Shown here one piece after another: positions 10,600 to 21,559 of a stretch of DNA of 64,000 bases. This DNA comes from Ambrosia x helenae. Lineage: Eukaryota > Streptophyta > Magnoliopsida > Asterales > Asteraceae. The position numbers and the translations under genes are program-made. How positions within the stretch are numbered: the stretch's first letter is position 1; the number at the start of each line of letters is the position of its first letter. The DNA lies in assembly GCA_030844895.1 (NCBI GenBank), contig CM061234.1, positions 15,869,573 to 15,933,572 of the forward strand, in the 5' to 3' direction. The notes below the pieces were generated by a model. The model had not been told where the DNA came from, did no database searches, and was given only the letters and a program-made list of their open reading frames with translations.

Positions 10600-13500
10600 A
10601 GAAAAAAATTCCTCCTCGTCGCAGCACTCGCAACAACAACAACGAAAATGATAACAACAACAATGACCACAACAACAATAACAACAACAACCAGGACAAT
10701 GGTAACACTGGCAATGCTCAACTCGCCGTGATCATCACCCAACAAATGGCTCAACAAATGGCGGCAGTACTGTAACACCCCAAAACCATTCGTTCGCCTA
10801 ACTATGCCATTGGGCGTGATTAACAAAATATTAAGACGGAGCTTAGATAATGGGAATGCGGGTTATGTTCTAATATGAAAATAACCTAGTGAGTGCTATT
10901 ATCTTTATAATGGGGAAATAACACTAGAAACAAGCTTGCATAGTTAAGTTTTGAATAATAAAAGGCTTTGGGGTAAACTTGAGGGACTTGTGGTGTAAAT
11001 ATAACACAAAACAAAAGGTACAAACACACCCCATTTGGGGAAAACGAATTCAGCCCTCAAAGAGGGCATTCTTGCTTCAAACAAGCCCTAATCACACCAA
11101 ATTGAAGAAAAGATTCAAGGGTTTTGAGGGTAGACTTGATGGGTTGCAAATTAAGGGTTTTCTACATGTTTTGGAGCTTTGGTAAGAACCCTAACCCATA
11201 ATTTGTATAAGTTTTGAAACCCACTTGTGGGTTTGAACAAAACATGTTAAATCCGTGATATTGTTGATTATTAGTGATATTGATCATTCTTAATGGTTTA
11301 GGAATGAGTTAAATGGCTAGATACTTGCTTGTATGCAAAGATGCTGATTTTAGTTTCAATTAGTAGCTTTGTTGTTACTAAAATAGTGGAAACTCTATGG
11401 TTAAGGCATGGAATGTATAAGAATTGCATTCTACATGTATTACATGAGTCATGTGTGTTAGTTGAAATTGAAAGTAGCTTAACATAATGGCTAGAATGAT
11501 TTTTGATGATGAGTTCATGAATTGGGTACTTGCTAAATGTCTAGTAAGTGGAATAATCATGAAAAACATAGTACGCACACTAGGTGTTTGATGAAATGCC
11601 TCAATAGTCTTGTTTGCAAATTGAGGTGATAACTTGATTTGGGTAATCATGGATTACCCGCATATAAAACGTGAAACACATGTTTAAAAGATGAATCACA
11701 CCATACATGAAAAGTTTAGCCAAATGATAATTGGGAAAAACAAAATAATGGTGTGAATAAACTCATGAGATGTGTTAGTTATTGGATATGATGACTAACT
11801 TAACTAATCTTATGAGTATAGTGAAGGTTGATCTTGTCAAGCTAGGTGCAAGCTTGGATGGAATGGATCAACGAACTAAACGGGTCAAGCGGATATGAGC
11901 CTAAAGTGCAAGTAAATGGGAATGAATACAAGTAAGTTTTACTTACACTACTAGTCTATAACATGGCTTAAGTGTCGTATATATTGGTTATAAATCTCAT
12001 GTATGTATTAAAGGTAAACCCCGAGGGGTGAAATGTATTAAATGAGTTGCCTCACATGAACTCATAACAAACAAGGTTTATGACATATATTTGAAACAAT
12101 GAGATGTGACCGAATGGTGAAATTCATCAAACGGGTCAATCAATAATGAGATGTGGAAAATGATGTTTTAATCCAAATGGAATCAGTTGAATGAAATTGT
12201 TAAGCATAATGTTAAATGGGTCAAGTTGTATCACTTGAACCATATGTAAAAACTTATGTAATATAGTATCTTGAACTATGGGTCTAAACGGGTCAAATGG
12301 TGAAGACCTCACCATTTGAGTCCAACACTTGATGCTTGTATTTCAAGCGTTAAGATTTATGAGGTTAAACAGATCAAATGGCAAGGTTTTACCATTTGAG
12401 TTCTGAGAACATAATGTGTCTAGTTAGAAAGCACGCAGGTACATGCACTTGCGCACACACGCTTGATGCTAAGAATCATGGATGCTAAGCACAAGTTATG
12501 GATATGGTCAAGTCCACCCGGTAAGACTGTAGCTAATTAAACGCCTTTGGGCAAGGAAACAAGAGTAATTAAAACTACCCACATGAAGCATGGGTGCAAA
12601 TTAAGTAAGTTATCTCCCTAACTATGTCTAATGCGCGCAAACGCGCTTAGAATCTACTAAACAAGTGAAAACTTGAGATGGGATGAAACTCTAAGTCCGG
12701 AAGGACTTAGAGGTTTTTAAACAAGTCATTGAGTCAAAAACATTAGATTTGAAACAAGAAGTTTCGCCACGAATGGCTAAATCGAAAGATTTGACCATGA
12801 GGGGCATTTTGGGGATTTAAAGGATTAATAAAGGTTGATTCTAAGAAACTAAGCCATAATGAAACAAATCGGACAAACGCTTTTGTTGATCAAGTGTATA
12901 ATGACTTGACAACATAAACTAGATGCATTGCGCATGGTCAAATGGTGTTTTGGATAAGTTAAATGTCTAAGAGGGGTCAAATTGGGTAAAAGTCACCATA
13001 AACATTCAAAACTAAGAACCGGATCATGGCGACATAAACCGGACCATAATTTCAGTCAAACAAAGGTTTATTTAGTCGGCAAGTCATTACTTAGGCTTAG
13101 GAAAGCATCAAATGCAGTTGCGATATGATTCCCATGCTTAAAAATTACCAAACAAGCAACAGAAGCAGTGACCGGCCGCTCGGTTGGAGCGACCGGCCAC
13201 ACGGATTGACAGCCTGACAACCTGATTTTCAAAATTTCATATAAAATCATAGAAAAATCGTTAGGAGACGTTCTTTATATGCCTGGAAAGCTCTCGGAGC
13301 GTAGAACAATTCTTATTTGAAAGTCGAAGTCGTATTTTGGGTTTTAGAAGGGATAAAAGCGATCCGAACAGCTGCTGCGCAAAAGTCGCAGCAGTTTGTT
13401 CTCCTGAATAAGGGTCGTTTGGCCTGGTTCGTTGTGTTTCGACGTGTAACGACTCTCATACTAGTTTAATTGTATTATCGACAACCCACTAACCATTCTT

Positions 13501-14682
13501 TGTGTGGTGGTGCTAGGTAAACATTTGATGGACGTCCCGGAGCAAGGATCAAGTCACGAGAAGAACTGAACACGCCCGAACACTCATCAAGCTTCCGCAA
13601 TAGAATTCAAGAGTCTCCCGTGAAATTGCGAAATCTCATCATATGTTGTAATAGTTGAAGTGTAGAAATCAAAAAGTATTTATCACGATAATTTAAGTTT
13701 TTCTTAAATATCTAAGTTTTAAATCCGGAGTGATTTAAGTAAGGTCAAAACCCGTAAGATTAGACGTTAATCACGTGATTACGGGTTAGGGTCTTACAAG
13801 TACTCCCCAATTTAGTTGCCCAAATTGCTCAAGTAGCAAATGGTAATGGCAACGGAAATGGAAACCACAATGGGAATGGAAATGCTCATCCTGTTTTCAC
13901 CCTCAAGCATTTCAACACTTGCAATCCTCCCAAGTTCAGCGGAGATGAAGGACCCACTGGTCTTCTACAGTGGTTCGAAGGTATGGAAAATACCTTCATC
14001 AATAGCGAGTGCCCTGACAACCTTAAAGTTCGTTATGCTATGAGTGTCCTCCAAAAGCGGGAACTCACGTGGTGGAACGAAGAAAAACGAACTCGCGGAG
14101 CTGAAGTTGCGTTGGCTTTGACTTGGGAACAAGCCAAAGACATCATGAAGGCTGAATTCTGACCTCGTAACGAAATTAAGAAATTGGAAGACGAGTTTCA
14201 CGTTCTCATCCAGGATAGTGGAGAAAACCTCGCCTACAACACCCGTTTCCATGAGCTTAGCCTATTACTACCTCATAAAGTCACTCCCCTACCTATTGCT
14301 ATCGAAAAGTATGTTGGTGGTTTACCCATGTAGATTCAGGACACGATATGGGGAAGGAACCATGCTACCCTCGAGGAGGCTAAGCACCTAGCAGCTACCT
14401 TAACTGACAACCACATGAAGAATGGGACACTATTTCGAAAAGGGCAGAAAGCAAGTGTTGTAGCCGCAGTAAAGGCAGAGAACCGAAAGCGTAAGACTGG
14501 GATCCTAATGCAAACTCCACTCCCGTAAACCTAAGAAACCTTACTACCCAAGATTTCAACAAGAAACCCTATGCAGGAAGTTTCCCTCTATGTAACACTT
14601 GTAACCGTCACCACCCCACCGTTTCGCCATGTCGCTTATGCACAAATTGTGGCAAGTATGGTCATTTGATCAACTCATGATT
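10600..14682 (+). pseudogene. Gypsy gag, split by a solo LTR
   Basis: The N-terminal part (10600-10770) is an Asn/Gln-rich low-complexity stretch. After the inserted LTR the frame resumes at 13804 with another N/G-rich stretch, then FTLKHFNTCNPPKFSGDEGP and LLQWFEGMENTFINSECP. These match the retrotransposon gag domain, with ELTWWNEEKR as the usual W-W core. In-frame stops occur at about 14161 and 14332, and the frame is lost after about 14520. Near 14639 a CCHC-like knuckle region is degraded, and coding ends abruptly at the 14683 repeat. Protease, RT and integrase are absent. Confidence 0.8.
10771..13798 (+). mobile_element. 3.03-kb solo LTR inserted in gag
   Basis: The element starts TGTAACACCCC and ends GGGTCTTACA, flanked by perfect AGTAC duplications (10766-10770 and 13799-13803). 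Removing it and one TSD joins the gag frame exactly, which confirms the boundaries. There is no PBS, polypurine tract or coding sequence, so only the LTR remains. The size and TGTAACACCC end fit long-LTR chromoviruses (Tekay/Del type); that clade call is inference. Notable inner motifs are a duplicated GACCGGCC (about 13171 and 13190) and a CTGCTGCG/CGCAGCAG hairpin at 13373-13395. Confidence 0.88.
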
Positions 14683-14890
14683 AATTAGGTTTTAATGGTG
14701 TGATTTATCGGATATGAATTCTAGGGTTCCAATGTCTTTATTTGGGGAAGATGACTAGAATGTGATTCTGGTTAAATACGTTTTCGAAACAACTCTATAC
14801 ACAAAACAGATCTAGCCCAGTTGGTAACACGTTTGGATGATGAGGTTTGGGGCGGGTATGGTCACAGGTTCGATCCCCAGCCCATAACCA
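14683..14890 (+). repeat. ~210-bp direct repeat, copy 2 (with SINE head)
   Basis: Same orientation as copy 1 and about 95% identical by eye. It contains the SINE A box (14813-14824) and B box GGTTCGATCCC (14867-14877). It directly follows the broken gag and diverges from copy 1 right after the B box. Confidence 0.75.
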
Positions 14891-14901
14891 TAACATATTT
14901 T

Positions 14902-14931
14902 AAATCTCTGCTAAGCACCTAGCAGAGATTT
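14902..14931. repeat. Perfect 12-bp hairpin
   Basis: AAATCTCTGCTA (14902-14913) and TAGCAGAGATTT (14920-14931) are exact complements around a 6-base AGCACC loop. It lies at the junction between the 210-bp repeat and the (AAT)n tract. Confidence 0.85.
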
Positions 14932-14937
14932 GTTTAA

Positions 14938-15016
<79 letters not shown>

Positions 15017-15406
15017 TATTGGCAAGTCATTAATTATGTTGTCTTATTAGCTATTTTATTATGTCATATTAAATATTTCAACCCGGGACGCTCTCCAACA
15101 GATAATTGCTATGTTTTCTTTTTCTACCATATTCTGAAATAGCTCAAATCTTATTGTATGCAGTTAAAGACCTTTGACTGAATGTATTGGTGCTAACCAA
15201 TCTTTGTCCCCTTGAAGTGCTTGGGATCTTAATATTCTGCTTTAGGTGTTGATGTTGTGAGGTGAAATGGATCTTTTGGTATATTTTTTTTTAAAGTATC
15301 TAATGTAAGTTGATACATAGATGTCATTTTTATAGTTTAGATACTTCTAATTTTATTCACTTTACTTAGATTTCTCAACCCGGGACGCTCCCGGGGTATA
15401 AGCTAG
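14925..15406 (+). mobile_element. Helitron 3' region with AAT expansion
   Basis: The text from AGAGATTTGTTTAAAATAATAAT through TATTTCAACCCGGGACGCT matches the 3' part of the Helitron ending at 16180, but with an expanded (AAT)n tract at 14937-15015. A first terminal hairpin at 15082-15096 is broken (CCCGGGACGCTCTCC). A second, intact one, CCCGGGACGCTCCCGGG, is at 15379-15395, followed by CTAG then T (15403-15407). That is the hairpin plus CTRR|T end of plant Helitrons. The 5' end is not identified. Confidence 0.6.
14937..15015. repeat. (AAT)n microsatellite
   Basis: About 26 uninterrupted AAT units inside the Helitron tail. The homologous position in the next Helitron (16105-16120) has only about five units. 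Confidence 0.95.
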
Positions 15407-15452
15407 TACATATATATTGCAAAGCTAATAATCTACATGTCATAATATTATG

Positions 15453-16180
15453 CAATCTCTCCTTTGGGAGATGCCACATAGGATGTGATGTGGCAACTCT
15501 AAACCAATTAAAAAAAGAAATAAATATGATTTAACCTAATCTATTAAATACCTAATCTACTAAATCTAAATATTAAACCTTTATTATTTTATCTCTCGTG
15601 TTTCCTCCCATAACTTTTAAACGTTAACATCTTTTATATACGAGATTTTTTAATGAAAAAAATTACACCAAATTAACGAGCGTTTATTATCTTTCCAACG
15701 AGTATCATAGTGCTATATAAAAATCGGAGAAAAATGACTATTTTTTGTAACCGACAGGTATTGTGTCGGGTTTGGGATTAGTTTAAAAAAAAATGTGGGT
15801 TTGGGTCGGGTCTGAGATTAGGTGATACCCGACCCGATTACCCGAAACAACATACCCAAATACCCGAACTACATACCCGATCATATACCCATGAATTTTT
15901 TAACGTATCACATAACCCTTAGACTAATGCGTTCGATATTTCAATAATTAACTTTTTTTTTCTTATTTCATGTTAGTTCTTTTTAGAATGATCGATTACA
16001 AACTTCCGAATTCATTTGTAATGGCACTAGATTTATACCCTGGCGTAGAGATTCGTTTTTTTATATATTTGAATATGATAATTTATGCCAGAGATTTATT
16101 TAAAATAATAATAATAATAATATATTTTATTATGTTATATTATATATTTCAACCCGGGACGCTCCCGGGATAAAAACTAG
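15453..16180 (+). mobile_element. Non-autonomous Helitron (5' end uncertain)
   Basis: The 3' end is clear. CCCGGGACGCTCCCGGG (16153-16169) is a 7-bp stem with a 3-base loop, followed by TAAAAA-type spacing and CTAG at 16177-16180, then T. The body shares about 150 bp (ACGTTAACATCTTTTATATACGA and onward, 15625-15745) with the element ending at 22173. The left end is a guess at TCTCTCC. A TCGGGT/ACCCGA-rich stretch at 15765-15890 may be a fragment of another MITE inside it. No Rep/helicase coding is present. Confidence 0.6.
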
Positions 16181-17017
16181 TATAGATAATATAACGATAG
16201 GCATGGGGACACGGGGTTAGGATAATTTGAGAACTCATGTGAGTTGTGTAAACCATAAGAACTCTTTTGAGCCATTGATCTTGATGATCGAATGGTTGAG
16301 ATCAAATGATGAGACTTTTTTGTCTTGACATGTTTATTAAGTATTTTTTTTAATGTAATAAATTCAATGAAGGGGAAATTTGGGTAAAAATACCAGGGGT
16401 ATTTGGGTATCTTATTTACACTCTAATTACCTCAAGTTACTCAACTTTTGTATATTTAAATAACAGTTATACATGTTTCTCTTATTTTAAGACAACTGGC
16501 AACTACATAATTTTGTTATATTTTAATATTTAATAGAAACATCATAAAAACGCGCATTTTGTTTATAATTTGAGTATAGTATTGAAATGCTTTTAATTAG
16601 AAATATTGATGTGTTATGTAGGGGTAAACAATAAGTAAACCATTAACCGAAATTGACCAACAAATTTGTGACACCCGGCATGTTTAGATCAACATTTTAT
16701 AAACACATAAGTCTACCTTAGCGAAAAACGTTTATTAAACATACTTGACGTTCAATGATTTGGAGGATCATTGGGTTAGTCACACACACACACACGTTAC
16801 GAGTCCCGTTGTTGGTGAATTACATAAACTAAATTAGGTGTTATGCGTAGATTGATTCTTATATGGTGGATTATATGCAAATATGTGTTTAAACGATGTG
16901 TAGATGATTATCCATGCCTATATATGTTAAACATAGATTAAGATTGCATGTTCATATGTTAGGATGCGTTAAAATGCGTTAAACACGACAAACTAGAAAA
17001 CTAGAAAAACATAGGTC

Positions 17018-17193
17018 CAGGTTCGACCACATCGTGGGGGCGAACCTGGAAAATAATCTTGGTTCGACCCTTACTGAAGGGGCGAACCTGAAATGTGAAA
17101 ATAATAAAATTTCATTCGACCAGATAAGGTACATTCGACCCTGAGAAAGGGGCGAATGTGGGGTACATTCGACCATGTAAAAGGGGCGAATGT
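17018..17193. repeat. Four serial hairpins upstream of LTR TATA box
   Basis: There are two CAGGTTCG/CGAACCTG-type pairs (17018-17048 and about 17059-17090) and two ACATTCG/CGAATGT pairs (about 17131-17160 and 17165-17193). Each has a loop flanked by CC..GG that extends the pairing. The last stem ends about 8 bases before the TATA box. Confidence 0.85.
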
Positions 17194-17200
17194 GGACTAG

Positions 17201-17208
17201 TATAAATA
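17201..17208 (+). promoter_or_regulatory. LTR TATA box
   Basis: TATAAATA lies 535 bases into the LTR, followed by a pyrimidine-rich leader with ACCCTAAATGCC. This is the expected place for the U3/R promoter. Confidence 0.65.
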
Positions 17209-17994
17209 CGACACTTTGTCATTTTTCACCATTTCACAAACCCTAAATGCCTCTAAACACTCTCTAGCAACTTTAACCATTGGGGAAGGAGTTTTTGCTC
17301 TTGTTTCTATAATCTAACCTACAAACATCTTCTACACAAAGATCTAAGGTGTGTTCTTCATTCTAAATCATTTTTAAAGTATTTCAATTCATTTTCATTA
17401 AACCCCCAAGAGTCTAGATCTGATTCAAACATGTTTTCATGGATAAAAACCTTCCTAATATCTTTCTAAACAAAACCTATTCATAAACAATGAGTTTTCA
17501 TACAAATTAACATGTGTTAATGGTGTTTTATGTGGTGTTATGCATTGTTTGAGGATTGATTGCTTTATAGATGTTATAACAATGATCTAGGACTGTTATT
17601 GATGATGATTTATGATTGAGATAGGTTACAATTGATTATTGATGATGTTTTGTTCATTTTGGGGATTTTGGGTTAGATCTAGGGCTTGTTCATGATGATG
17701 GTGATAAGGATATGATTGGGGGTTTCTTGTTCATGATAATCTGAGTATATTAAGTTGATTATTGATTGATTTCAGAAAGTTTCCTAATTGGGTAAAGATT
17801 GCATGCGTTTGATGTGACATCTCCATAATTTGCTATTTCGGGTAACTTGTAAAACGAACTGATTTCGGGATAAAATTGGTAGGGTTTTGTAGGAATATGT
17901 TAATGATAGTTGACTGCTGTGATTGGTGATGTTTCGTGATGTTTTCGGACCGTTTAGATGCGTTTTGGTGCGTTTTATGAAGTTCTGCAGCAAA

Positions 17995-18330
17995 CGGTCG
18001 AACGTGGAACTCATTCGACCCTTCGTGTGGTCGAACGTGGCTCAAAACGGTCGAACGTGGCTCAAATGGGTCGAATTTAGCACCAAAGGGTCGAATGTGG
18101 GTGTCTGGGGGTCGAATGTGGGTGCCTGGGGTCGAATCTGGGTGCCCGGGGTGAGTTAACACGTGTTAGGGTTGAATTAACATACGTTAAGGTTGAATAA
18201 ACATATGTTAGGGTCAAATAAAACATGTGTTGGGTCAAATGAACTTGTGAATAGGTTGAATGAACATCATGAGGGTTGAACCAAGGGTCCATGGGTCGAA
18301 CCAGAAGCCCTTGGGGGCGAACCAAACACA
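17995..18330. repeat. Degenerate GGTCGAA-type tandem array
   Basis: About 14 imperfect units of roughly 20-25 bases are built on GGTCGAAYGTGG, grading into GGTTGAATTAACA and GGGTCAAATGAAC variants. They are related to the arms of the hairpins upstream of the TATA box. Apparent reading frames here are by-products of the array. Confidence 0.8.
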
Positions 18331-19666
18331 GTAAACTCCCGATTCGACCTTACGACTTCGTATATGCGATTTTTGATGCAAACTAAGTGCTTTATGCTTG
18401 AAACTTATGTGTTAACCTTACGTGCATGACTAATTGATGTAATGGGTTACCAACGGGATGTCGGGTCTGTCTGGTACGCCCGGTTAACGTTTAAACGCAC
18501 TTTTTAACACACGTAGTCAAGATCTGGACAATCGGGGACTAGTTAACCTTCGGGTTAGTAGTCAATACACTTATTCAAACTAATTGATAGGTTGTCACTA
18601 AGTTGGGTCATCATACACGTGCTGGAATTCTAAGTATCTGAAGGCGCACTCTAAGGTGAGTTTCACGGCCCCACTTTTTTACTGGTTTTACATTTTCGGG
18701 GGAGAAAACATGTTGTATTCTTTAAACGTGTGTCAACTATGGTTTCATAAAAGGCGTTTCAACTATGTTTTCATGAAAGGTGTGTCAACTATGTTTTGGT
18801 ATTCACAAATTCATTGGGTTTTGGAGTATTCATTATGTTTTCAAGTATTCATTATGTTTTGGAGTATTCATTATATTACTATGCGATCTTTGAAAGTCCC
18901 GGGGAGAACATGAATGTGCGGGGATGCACAATGGGGGAAATGTGGATAGATCTATTTGGGCTTGACCCGCCCCACTCGTCGACTGAAGGTCAGACGGGTG
19001 CATGTTGTCTCTTAGGTATTCAGTATTCAGTATTCAGTATGCAGTATTCAGCATTCATTCGGGCACGTATTCAATATTCACAGTATTCGAGTCCAGTAAT
19101 GGTTTTCCAATCGCAGTAGTTACAGGTATTCATATGACTTGCATGCATGTGGTCTGGATTGATCATGGGTATTCGTTTGGGAGATAGCATTCATTGGAGT
19201 CGGTATTCATTAAAAACCTGTGAACTCACCGGCATTATTTGCTGACGTTCTTTAGCATGTTTTTCTCAGGTCGCTAAGGTAGCAGCTGTCGATAGGCGCA
19301 CGGAGTCTCACGGCGTCTAGGATCCATTTGCATTTCTTTTTAAGTGTTATCAGACTTTCATGTTTTACTTTTGAGTTGTAATAAGGTTTTACGCTTCCGC
19401 AAGCGATGGATAGATTTTGAAACTTAATGGGCTATTTACGTTGTTTTCATATCATATAGATGTCGTTTATTGTGACCGTTGACTTGGATCCTGGGGTGTC
19501 ACGCGCCTCGCGGTAAAACCCCGCATGTGGAATTTGAGGGTTTGACAAAATTGACGAACCGAACCGAAATCGATTAAAAACTGAATTAACTTTATATCAT
19601 TTTTACCCTTAGTTAACCACAATTAACTAAAGAAAAACTGAATAGTTCATATATATATATATATAT

Positions 19667-20083
19667 AGGGTCAGGATCCTGTACAAAGTAAATTTTTCGT
19701 GAGAAGTGTGAGAAGTATTAAAAATTGATACTTAGGCATCATTTTTTGAAATTAGTTATGATGTTTTGGATTGTTTTGCCTATAAAAACACCGAAATAAC
19801 AATTAAAAACCGAAAACAATGTATTTTAGGCTTAAAACTTAAAACACCATGCTAAGAACATTAGCAGTGTGTTTTAAGCGTTAAGTAGTGTGTTTTAGCT
19901 GTTTTTTAAATTTAATGACTATAATACATTGTATTGTGTTTTAGATTGTTGTGTTTGGTGTTTTTCAAGTTAAAACAACCTAAAAACATCATTCCTAAAT
20001 CCAAAACATGATGTCTACATGTCAATTCTTAGTCCTTCTCACACTTCTCACGAAAAATGTACTTTGTACAGGATCCTAAACCT
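19667..20083. mobile_element. MITE inserted in a (TA)n tract
   Basis: Nearly perfect ~45-bp terminal inverted repeats: AGGGTCAGGATCCTGTACAA at the left, with the right end its complement (one or two differences), continuing through TTTTTCGTGAGAAGTGTGAG. The element sits exactly between (TA)n runs (19650-19666 and 20084-20106), so the target was a TA microsatellite. The 417-bp body is AT-rich and non-coding. I cannot assign the superfamily from the duplication because the flank is all TA. Confidence 0.85.
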
Positions 20084-20636
20084 ATATATATATATATATA
20101 TATATATTCATATATTTTTTTGCGTTTATACCTTCATTTTATGTACTTCTAAGCAATAATTTTAACTAAAGTTTGGTTTTGGTTATTAACCAAATTAACT
20201 AAACCAAACTGAAAATGATAATTTAACCAAATAAATCGAACAAATTAACCGATTCGTTAATAAGATAAATTAACCATAACTTTCGTTTCGATTGAGACTG
20301 ATCACTAAACTAAACCAAACCCAGCCATGCACCACTAGAAGTGTCTGTATTCCATGTTGCATCGCTCAGCACCCTACTATGAATATATGAATGATTTGGT
20401 TTCAGTTTTACTGGTTTTGGTTAACTATCAGCATAAAGGAAAAAAAACAATAACCGGCTTTAAGTTAATTCGGGTTTTGGTTAATTCAGTTTCCGATTGA
20501 TTTCAATTCAGTTTCATATATTTTTTTGTTCGGTTTTCGGTTAACGATTTAGTTATTGATCACCCTAGATATTGTTAATCACGTCGCACATAAAAATTTT
20601 TAAATATAAAATAGCAATATTATACTCAAATTAAAG

Positions 20637-21242
20637 TAGGGATGGCAATGGGTCGGGTTTGGGACAGGTTTAGGTAATCCCAACCCCATACCCGATTAGG
20701 TACCCTTGTCCCAAACCCAGCCCAAAACCCGTCGGGTTTGTGTCGGGTAATTACCCATCGGGTATCGGGTATACCCGTGGGTTTCGGGTAAACCCATTAA
20801 TTTTTAAAACTTACCTATTGAGTATATCCGACTAAAAACCCGACGGTATCTATTAGGTATACTATTAACCAATTACACTTAGCATTATTAAATATATATG
20901 TAAATGATTACAATGTATAAACATAAAATACTTAAATCATATAAAAACACTCAAAGACATAGATAACAAATAGTATACACTAATTTTTGGTATTTTTTAA
21001 CACAAGATGACAATCTAGATGGACAATTAGATATTTAAAAACATACATTAGAAATTATATTGGGCATCTTATCGGGTAATCAGGTCGGGTAAACGGGTAT
21101 ATCATCAAATCCCAAACCCACGAAAAAACTAAAAAACTAATCTCATACCCAGACCCATACCCAATTACCCGAATCCAAACCCGTCCCAAATGTGTCGGGT
21201 TTCGAGTTTACCCATCAGGTTCGGGTTTGATTGTCATCCCTA
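20637..21242. mobile_element. hAT-like MITE rich in TCGGGT/ACCCGA
   Basis: The left end is TAGGGATGGCAATGGG and the right end is the complement of ATTGTCATCCCTA. Flanks are AATTAAAG and AAATAAAG (20629-20636 and 21243-21250), an 8-bp duplication with one mismatch, the hAT size. Both arms are filled with degenerate TCGGGT words, which also lets the two halves pair. No transposase is present. Confidence 0.8.
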
Positions 21243-21559
21243 AAATAAAGAGAATAAAATGTTTGTTTTTATGATGTAACATTTTTAAGAAAAAGTATTA
21301 ATTATGAAAAATATGGACATCTAAAAATTATTGGGGTAGTTTGCTTAAAATAAAATAAAGGGGGTAAATTTAAGTATTATTTAAATAATCAAAAGTTGAG
21401 TAAAGTTGAAGGATTAAAATGTAGGAATTAAAGTGTAATTAGTGTTCAAAAGATTAAATTGCCCTCATTTTAGGATTGTACCTTATGCATTAAGAAAAAA
21501 AAATTTAACTTTTTGGAAATCTTAAACTACCCTTGTCTCATGCATTAAAAGAAAGCACT

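Larger units (their letters stand above)
16667..19547 (+). mobile_element. ~2.9-kb solo LTR with hairpins and GGTCGAA array
   Basis: The left end is TGTGACACCCGG. The right end is best placed at GGGTTTGACA, because AAATT then flanks both sides (16662-16666 and 19548-19552). An alternative right end is GGGGTGTCA at 19501, without a TSD. There is no PBS or coding sequence. A TATA box at 17201-17208, CTCTCTAGC-type leader sequence and a downstream GGTGAGTTTCACGG motif fit an LTR promoter and U5. Four hairpins precede the TATA box, and a degenerate GGTCGAA-type array follows at 17995-18330. Confidence 0.7.

Noticed and set aside
14930..15142. 70-residue frame with poly-Ile
   Set aside because: Translation of the (AAT)n microsatellite; same for 30719-30982, which only partly overlaps real gag.
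17784..18325. Several overlapping frames on both strands
   Set aside because: Products of the GGTCGAA array inside a solo LTR; no family resemblance.
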